A DNA stretch of 49,586 nucleotides from a virus, in the IMG/VR virus record IMGVR_UViG_3300005253_000020, positions 1-49,586 of that record, one strand, 5' to 3'. The translations under genes and the position numbers were made by a program. Below, piece after piece: positions 44,344-49,586 of this stretch (positions within the stretch are counted from its first letter, which is position 1; every line of letters starts with the position of its first letter). A model generated the notes under the pieces. It was not told where the DNA came from. It saw only the letters and a list, made by a program, of their open reading frames with translations, and did no database searches.

Positions 44344-47103
44344 CTACGTGCCATACGTCCACCATCCCTTGACTGTTATCGCTATAATATCAAAAGGTGT
44401 ATTTTTAGTTTTGTATTCCACAACCCTGTTTGAATCGCAGGCCACAACAGCGTCCAAAACTGCTGGTATGTTTGCGACAATAGTGGTTATTCTTCCTACA
44501 TTGATGGCGTTAGTATTTCCATTTTTCCTCAATTCCAACTCAGCATCCACTATCCCATCTTGTACGATAAGCCTAAGCAGAACAGCTACGGCCCCAGCAG
44601 GGACTATAGAACTAAGGTCTAAATCGTAAAAAGTTCCATCCTGAGTAAGGTCGGTCTCTCTGTAATCGTGGACTGATGGATCACCCCGATCAACAAAATG
44701 ATTACCCAGACGTATATCTGTATCTGCGTCATCAGTAAAGTAGGCTTCATTGGGGGTAGCGGTGTTAATCCAAAACTGCCCCTTGCCCGCAATAACGGCT
44801 TCAGCTTCAGCTTGCTCGGTCAAAAAGAGGACACCACCGTTCGTTAAGTCTTGGCCGTTCCAATCAAACGCCGCTGATGCTTGGCCAGAGAGATCACTGA
44901 GGGTTTCTGCGAAACTACGTCCTTCTAATCCCGCTGCCGTGAACTTGGCAAAATCATTGTCGGCAGCGTCGGCATCATCCACCTCAAGAAGATTGTTATC
45001 TGCGATGCCTATCGTCTGCTCTGCCAATACATCAGTACCAATTACATGGCCTATAATACTACCATTAACTGTTAAATCCCCTGCTATGACTGTGTTTCCA
45101 AGGCTATTAACAGAAAAAATATTATCATTTTGAACCGTATCCGCTGCATTCCAAATACCAAAGTAACCTGATGCACCAAGAACAACATCCACGTCAGAAG
45201 CAGTCCCTTTTAATCTTATTGCGTTAACAGTATCAGGGTTCTGCTCAGATACTAAGTCTCCAAATCCCAGAGATAAATCCCCACTAAGGGTCATTCCTAC
45301 AAAAGTCGGCGATGCCACAATAAGAACGGATTGATCTATGAAGGAGTGATCGCTTCCGTCGTTACTGACGTGTGTAAATGCAGCATCCCACTCGGTATTC
45401 GTCACGGCTGTATTGATGTCACCCGTGTCGATGTTGACGTTGGTAAGAATCTGGCTCCCCATATTCCAAGCACCAGCCAATGCTCTACTGCCGTCAACAA
45501 GAAGATAATTCGATTCAGTGTATTCTGACGCCGCCCCTGCACCATCGAAGCCTGCAAGGGTGGAAACGGTCCCTGTATGGCCCGCAGAAGTCCAAGCTAA
45601 GGCTGCTAAATTATTATGTGCTGTCACCCCGCTACCTGTAAAGGGAGTTCCAAATGCAGTTTCAACCTTCTCAGCAATATTTTCTGATTTTTTGAAGATG
45701 AATTTAGACGCAATAACACTGGCAGAACTTAATCTGTTTGGGATTGACGACGCGGGTTGTTCCTCATCTTCCGCTTGCCCCTCTGTAACATATTGAGCCC
45801 TGCCGTATAATAGTACTATATGCCCATCTGGTTCAATGTACCACCACAAAACCGCCCATCTATTGTTTGTCATTACAGTCAGCGTGCCTGCATTGTCATA
45901 CTGAGTGTTTGGCCAAGCAGAAACACCAGTGGCCTCTACTCCTCCAGCCGAGTATGTGTCGAAGGTGTCTGCACCTGAAGTATCAAACGCTGGAATTGGA
46001 TAACTTGTTCTGCCCCACTCTAATTGACCCGCAGTTATAGTCACGTATCTATTTGCATCACCGGACTGCCCAAAGATCAAACCGCCCTTTCGCCTGTTCC
46101 TTACCACGTCGTCAACGTGACGGATATACCGCCCCATTTGACCTATAGATTCCTCAAGTCTAACTCCCAAGTTGAATGTGTGCGAGATTACACCGCCCTC
46201 GTCGGTGACGACTCCAAGCATAATATTATCAGCAGCTTCTATAAATTCATCGGTGCTGAGATTGATCGTCCCAGAATCGTTTACGAATACGTATTGGGTG
46301 GTATTGTCAGCAATTGCTAAACCAGTAGTTCCAGCAAACTTGAATGAAACCAGGGGTGCATTATCGTCGTTGGTTGTGCGGATAAAGCCCTCACCTGCGG
46401 ACACATCCAATGTCCCAGAACCGCCATCGCTCAACACCCCGCCCGTGAAGTAGCCCGACGATCCTGTATTATCGAAATACTCTTGAACTTGGTCTACCGT
46501 GGGGGAGCCTATGCCGAGGGCTATGGGTACGTCCGCTGCATTAACTTGACCAGCCCCAGAACCCCAATCAATGTGTGTGTCGTTTATACCATTCGCATTG
46601 ATGTCAAGCGTGACAGTACCGTCGCCATCGTCGGCGACAGAAACGGGGGTGGTCCCAGCTATCCAGGAAGTGAGATCAGAAACAGAGGACAAAACTTTTG
46701 ATCCATCAGAAGCCATCAGCCGAGATGCTGTAAGATCAGTAATCGTTTCTCCGGCCACAGTGAAATTAGATGCTCCGGTGTGTATATCTTGGGGAGTGGA
46801 TAATGTAATCGACCCAGCACCGTTGGTCACGGTAACTTGATTGGCTGTACCGGTCAGAGCCGCCAGTACTGGAGTCGCTCCCGTAGAGCCTATTGGAAGC
46901 TGGCCGTTCGAGGCCGCACCTAACGATGTGAGGACCCCGCCCGAAGCGGCGTAGATCAATGAATCAGTTGTGAGTCCTGTAAGGGCGATATCCCCGAACG
47001 TAGGAATAGACGTTGGTCCCAGATCCCGCTTAATCCTGGCAAAATTATGACGAACTTTGTCCCAGGCACCATCTTCTACATTAGATAGCTGTCCATTGCT
47101 CAC
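44344..47103 (-). CDS. Tail-fibre-like or appendage protein, 919 aa
   Basis: The start is GTG at 47103 with GGAGT upstream. A short N-terminal adaptor (residues 1-35) is followed by long, repetitive β-rich sequence with Gly, Thr, Ser and Asp patterns (GTANQVTVTNGAGSITLS and similar at several places), typical of phage fibres. The C-terminal 130 residues form a compact β-domain with VKGWW near the end. Similar segments (e.g. TGTVSTLAGFDG, VNGSIIGHVIGT) mark the shaft. Likely receptor-binding. Being placed before the terminase genes is a little unusual. Confidence 0.75.
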   Translation of the reverse strand: MSNGQLSNVEDGAWDKVRHNFARIKRDLGPTSIPTFGDIALTGLTTDSLIYAASGGVLTSLGAASNGQLPIGSTGATPVLAALTGTANQVTVTNGAGSITLSTPQDIHTGASNFTVAGETITDLTASRLMASDGSKVLSSVSDLTSWIAGTTPVSVADDGDGTVTLDINANGINDTHIDWGSGAGQVNAADVPIALGIGSPTVDQVQEYFDNTGSSGYFTGGVLSDGGSGTLDVSAGEGFIRTTNDDNAPLVSFKFAGTTGLAIADNTTQYVFVNDSGTINLSTDEFIEAADNIMLGVVTDEGGVISHTFNLGVRLEESIGQMGRYIRHVDDVVRNRRKGGLIFGQSGDANRYVTITAGQLEWGRTSYPIPAFDTSGADTFDTYSAGGVEATGVSAWPNTQYDNAGTLTVMTNNRWAVLWWYIEPDGHIVLLYGRAQYVTEGQAEDEEQPASSIPNRLSSASVIASKFIFKKSENIAEKVETAFGTPFTGSGVTAHNNLAALAWTSAGHTGTVSTLAGFDGAGAASEYTESNYLLVDGSRALAGAWNMGSQILTNVNIDTGDINTAVTNTEWDAAFTHVSNDGSDHSFIDQSVLIVASPTFVGMTLSGDLSLGFGDLVSEQNPDTVNAIRLKGTASDVDVVLGASGYFGIWNAADTVQNDNIFSVNSLGNTVIAGDLTVNGSIIGHVIGTDVLAEQTIGIADNNLLEVDDADAADNDFAKFTAAGLEGRSFAETLSDLSGQASAAFDWNGQDLTNGGVLFLTEQAEAEAVIAGKGQFWINTATPNEAYFTDDADTDIRLGNHFVDRGDPSVHDYRETDLTQDGTFYDLDLSSIVPAGAVAVLLRLIVQDGIVDAELELRKNGNTNAINVGRITTIVANIPAVLDAVVACDSNRVVEYKTKNTPFDIIAITVKGWWTYGT

Positions 47104-47115
47104 TACTTGTACTCC

Positions 47116-47463
47116 TTACTCCGCCAACTTCCTTACATACGCATTCTTGGTACTCTCGGTGCCCTCGAAGTACAGCGTAGTCTTGTCGATGGGCATCCTG
47201 AACTGCTGGGTATGACCAGCAGGAAATACCCACTCGATATTCGCAGCGGTTGATGTCACCCCAGTAGCCGATGCCAGAATAGCAGTCCCGGCAGTCCCTA
47301 CTAACGTGATAGCATACATCTGCCCACCCACCAGAGTCTGGGTCTTGTCATCACCCGCCGTACCGGTGGCAAGCGTTATTCCGCTCGCGGCCACCGGATT
47401 TACACTGTCGAGTGGTGCTACCCGATTGCCTGAGTTGTCACTAAGATATACTTCCTGTCCCAT
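47116..47463 (-). CDS. Small β-rich structural protein, 115 aa
   Basis: ATG at 47463 after GGAAGGATGTAAT. The product is β-rich (VYLSDNSGNRVAPLD, MYAITLVGTAGTAILAS, FRMPIDKTTLYFEG), similar to small phage decoration or tail-tip proteins. It sits between an Ig-like protein and the fibre. No enzyme motif. The function is probably structural. Confidence 0.6.
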   Translation of the reverse strand: MGQEVYLSDNSGNRVAPLDSVNPVAASGITLATGTAGDDKTQTLVGGQMYAITLVGTAGTAILASATGVTSTAANIEWVFPAGHTQQFRMPIDKTTLYFEGTESTKNAYVRKLAE

Positions 47464-47487
47464 ATTACATCCTTCCCAAATGTCTGA

Positions 47488-47844
47488 CTAGCCCAAGAGA
47501 GGGCGGCTTGTTATACCCTCAACTGTAGACTTAACACTGTCCACAGCACCACCGATAGAGTCGATGTTATGTAATACAACATCAAACTGTTTGACCATCT
47601 TACCAGACGCGGTTGCACTGTCAATCAGCACTTTCCACACTCCAACAACATCGGGGGTGAACACGCCGTAATACCGCCCGGTTGACCCTACCTCGGTCAT
47701 AATGACATCCGGGAATATAGGTATGTCCTTGGCCCCGGTTTCGTCGTATATCTCCATAACGACATCGGTCAAACCCGTTGTAGACCCCTTTGCCTGATAC
47801 GTCACCTCAATCACTTCGCCTACTTTGTACGTGCCTTGTCCCAT
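47488..47844 (-). CDS. Ig-like small structural protein, 118 aa
   Basis: ATG at 47844 with AGGAGG. The product has the strand pattern of an Ig or BACON-like fold: VGEVIEVTYQAKG, VVMEIYDETG, GRYYGVFTPDVVGVWKVLID, then a helical tail (IGGAVDSVKSTVEGI). Similar proteins with a GxY..tfTP...G.w core are common in phage tail or fibre loci. Likely a virion component. Confidence 0.6.
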   Translation of the reverse strand: MGQGTYKVGEVIEVTYQAKGSTTGLTDVVMEIYDETGAKDIPIFPDVIMTEVGSTGRYYGVFTPDVVGVWKVLIDSATASGKMVKQFDVVLHNIDSIGGAVDSVKSTVEGITSRPLLG

Positions 47845-47853
47845 CTCATCCTC

Positions 47854-48072
47854 CTACTCTTGCTTCTCTAGTTTATCTATCGACAGAATCTTTAAGACAT
47901 ACTGCCGGTCGTTGTGAACAGCGTTCGTCTCGTTGTTCGTGATCTGGGTTAACTGCACATGGCCCTCGAACTCAAACTCGGCGTCTATGTCAACACCGGT
48001 AAACATAGGTTCAGTGACGTGCTCTTGGTTATCCTTTCGCATTATGACTTGTTCGACATACCATTCAACCAT
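47854..48072 (-). CDS. Unknown protein, 72 aa
   Basis: TAATG-coupled to the preceding gene, with GGTGGA. The product is β-rich and acidic (AEFEFEGHVQLTQI). It may be a small head or tail component or a regulator. No motif. Confidence 0.55.
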   Translation of the reverse strand: MVEWYVEQVIMRKDNQEHVTEPMFTGVDIDAEFEFEGHVQLTQITNNETNAVHNDRQYVLKILSIDKLEKQE

Positions 48073-48299
48073 TATTCCACCGCCACTCTGTAATATACTC
48101 GCATCCCTTCCGCGTGCAATCTATATAACTCACGAAGTTGCAACGCGACCCAGAAAAGCCTTGCTGCGATACGCGGATAGTTTACCATCAGCCATTCCGC
48201 TTTAGGAAAATACATCGAATCACAGGCCCACGGATAGGCATCAAACCATACGTTGGGATCGTGCTGTACACACCACCATATATGTTGCTCACTCTTCAT
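48072..48299 (-). CDS. Unknown protein, Trp-rich, 75 aa
   Basis: ATG at 48299 follows the previous stop (TAAGATG). The product is aromatic-rich (five Trp and many Tyr in 75 residues), with two cysteines, and a helical C-terminus. No family recognised. Confidence 0.55.
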   Translation of the reverse strand: MKSEQHIWWCVQHDPNVWFDAYPWACDSMYFPKAEWLMVNYPRIAARLFWVALQLRELYRLHAEGMRVYYRVAVE

Positions 48300-48508
48300 C
48301 TTACCGCCTCATCGATTTTCTTCTTCCATTCAACCGCCATCAACTGACGGGTCCTGAACTCCTGCTTCTTCTTTATCACCACACCCAGGTCTTTCTTGAA
48401 ACTCTTGGGGTTAGTCAGGACCATCACCTGCTTGATAAACTCCTCACGGGGCATGTCCTGCTGGCCCGGCTCCATCGAATCATAAAGAATCGTGGCATCA
48501 ATTCCCAT
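48296..48508 (-). CDS. Unknown basic protein, 70 aa
   Basis: ATG at 48508 after AAAGGTACAAAA. The product has a β-acidic start and a basic helix (VVIKKKQEFRTRQLMAVEWKKK). It resembles small phage proteins such as tail-assembly helpers. The helix pattern suits protein binding. Confidence 0.55.
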   Translation of the reverse strand: MGIDATILYDSMEPGQQDMPREEFIKQVMVLTNPKSFKKDLGVVIKKKQEFRTRQLMAVEWKKKIDEAVR

Positions 48509-48535
48509 TTTTGTACCTTTCCAGGTATAGTGCCA

Positions 48536-48658
48536 TTACGCGTACCTCCGTACTGTCTCCAACAGATCTTGCAAGTCCGCCATACGCGGTGGCGGGTCAA
48601 TACACACATGCAACCCGGTACACTCCTCTATCTCTGCTATGGCTTCTTGATCTGTCAT
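48536..48658 (-). CDS. Small acidic protein, 40 aa
   Basis: A short frame with ATG at 48658 overlapping the previous stop (TGATG). The product is acidic and helical with two cysteines and a PPPR turn. It fills the gap between two 70-residue genes, and coupling supports it despite its size. Confidence 0.55.
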   Translation of the reverse strand: MTDQEAIAEIEECTGLHVCIDPPPRMADLQDLLETVRRYA

Positions 48659-48870
48659 CACGCCACCCCCACAACACAATTCGTCGGCCAGACCACCTGG
48701 ATGGTCGGTTTGAACTTCACGAGTAGAGGATAACCTACAAAAGATTTACCCATGCTCTCGATTATATCAAAGGGCTTATCAACATCTATCCCGCCCTTAG
48801 TTATCGCCCACACAAAATCAGCAGTTGTGTGCCGCTTGTCGATCTCAATCGTTATTATATCATTGTTCAT
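48658..48870 (-). CDS. Unknown protein, 70 aa
   Basis: ATG at 48870 after GGGGACTGAG. The product is a small α/β protein: strand (DIITIEIDK), helix (TADFVWAITKGG), then strands (PLLVKFKPTIQVVWP). No motif. It overlaps the 40-residue gene by one base. Confidence 0.6.
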   Translation of the reverse strand: MNNDIITIEIDKRHTTADFVWAITKGGIDVDKPFDIIESMGKSFVGYPLLVKFKPTIQVVWPTNCVVGVA

Positions 48871-48881
48871 CTCAGTCCCCT

Positions 48882-49301
48882 TCAGCTTAGTAGCATGTGA
48901 TACTTAATCGGCTTGCCCCCGAATTCCATCGACGCTGCCGACTGTGACCCCTCGCCGCCCTGGTTAAGCAGCGTCACGTAATCGGTCTCGCTGACCCAGT
49001 ATTCACCACCCTCGACCAGCACGGCCTGGACACCGAGGATCTCCTGCTTGATGCCGGTCTTGATCTTCAACATATCCAGAGAATGTTGGGCAAGATCGAT
49101 CAGATGACCCAGATGCTCCTTGACCCGGGCATCAATTACACCCGTTGAGGCCCCATGTTCCTCTACGAAAAACCCATACTGAATACGCCCAATGATCTCG
49201 ATAACATCTGGTACCTCGACTGGCATCGATTTATGCTGTGTATTCAGTCGCAGATCCAGGTACTGCTCGTTCAGATATTCCTGAATCTCGTTAATGTCCA
49301 T
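48882..49301 (-). CDS. Unknown protein, 139 aa
   Basis: ATG at 49301 has a strong AGGAG. The product has helical N-terminal and central parts (DINEIQEYLNEQYLDLRL; VKEHLGHLIDLAQHSLDML) and a β-rich C-terminal part with Gly-Ser turns. It may be an assembly chaperone or small structural protein. Its start overlaps the 54-residue gene by one base. Confidence 0.65.
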   Translation of the reverse strand: MDINEIQEYLNEQYLDLRLNTQHKSMPVEVPDVIEIIGRIQYGFFVEEHGASTGVIDARVKEHLGHLIDLAQHSLDMLKIKTGIKQEILGVQAVLVEGGEYWVSETDYVTLLNQGGEGSQSAASMEFGGKPIKYHMLLS

Positions 49302-49465
49302 CAGTCTTTCTCCTGAGCAAGGGCTCGATCAATATGTTCCCTGATAAGAATCGCGTTTCTTTTCTTTCTCTTGGTCTCGACTTCTGAATCTTCCAGAAGA
49401 ACCATCTGTCCCCATACAAATATCGAATCATTCCCATGATATGCCATCTGGTACGCTATACTCAT
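49301..49465 (-). CDS. Small protein, 54 aa
   Basis: Seen only when both ends of the circle are considered: the ATG at 49465 abuts the closure point (three bases after the stop of the gene at 4-255). The 54-residue product is a short helix-strand protein with basic centre (VETKRKKRNAILIREH) and acidic end. Coupled to the next gene by TGATG. No family recognised. Confidence 0.65.
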   Translation of the reverse strand: MSIAYQMAYHGNDSIFVWGQMVLLEDSEVETKRKKRNAILIREHIDRALAQEKD

Positions 49466-49586
49466 CAGTCAGTCCCCTATCCCAAGTATCTGCTTCGCCA
49501 TTCTCTTCGCGTCCTCAAGCGGAATCGCCAACAGGGGCTTCGGCCTGACGTGTCTCTCGACCGGATGGGCCTGAAAAACGGCGGGG
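49466..49586. repeat. 121-bp terminal direct repeat, right copy
   Basis: Exact second copy of bases 1-121. It carries the 3' portion of the 83-residue − strand gene, whose complete copy is at 4-255. Joining 49465 to 1 restores normal gene spacing: the stop of the 83-residue gene is followed, after three bases, by the ATG of the 54-residue gene. Confidence 0.9.

Overview
The window is almost certainly one complete tailed-phage genome, closed into a circle. The last 121 bases (49466-49586) repeat the first 121 exactly, so the unique length is about 49,465 bp and the cut point is arbitrary: it falls between two − strand genes. The absence of any tape measure, tail tube, sheath or baseplate gene, together with a T7/P22-style tail set (adaptor, β-propeller nozzle, very large internal protein), points to a podovirus-like phage. 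I cannot name the host or an established genus from the sequence alone. No integrase, repressor pair, CRISPR array, rRNA or convincing tRNA was seen.

The genome has two opposed transcription blocks. The rightward (+) block runs from about 1.7 to 25.5 kb. It opens with an AT-rich stretch (1.7-5.1 kb) of very small genes, many with zinc-ribbon cysteine pairs, interrupted by strongly structured non-coding segments. Next come a radical SAM enzyme, more small zinc proteins, an HNH endonuclease, a putative HhH-GPD-like protein and a helix-turn-helix regulator. The core metabolic block follows: a MazG/DUF1599-like protein, an HD-family nucleotidase, a metallophosphoesterase, a family A DNA polymerase with 3'-5' exonuclease, a VRR-NUC nuclease, a Cas4/RecB-like nuclease, a Sak4-like recombination ATPase, an SSB-like protein and a primase-helicase. 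It ends with a lipoprotein, a small helix-turn-helix protein and several small unknowns. Most genes overlap by ATGA or TGATG, so translational coupling is the rule.

The leftward (−) block begins near 1450, passes through the arbitrary cut at position 1, and runs down to 25427. In transcription order it holds an endonuclease VII-like HNH protein, a HExxH protein, a small P-loop NTPase and a run of small unknowns. Then come a 919-residue tail-fibre-like protein, small terminase, a second HNH endonuclease, large terminase, portal, zinc-ribbon protein, scaffold, major capsid, a decoration-like protein, the head-tail adaptor, a nozzle region that looks split by an inserted adhesin-like module, and three ejection/internal proteins. 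A small membrane protein ends the block; its 3' end overlaps the last rightward gene by 60 bp. No endolysin is recognisable.

The divergent promoter region (1451-2263) and several intergenic sites share a promoter-like motif (TTGCAT/A, 16-17 bp, TATNNT). Two genes, the leftward HNH gene and the rightward HTH regulator, share an even longer 35-bp signature running into the start codon. The strongest unexplained signals are this signature, the folded intergenic elements around 1.5 kb, 4.2 kb and 4.75 kb, the split nozzle locus, an in-frame UGA in a small gene, and the phage-borne radical SAM enzyme.
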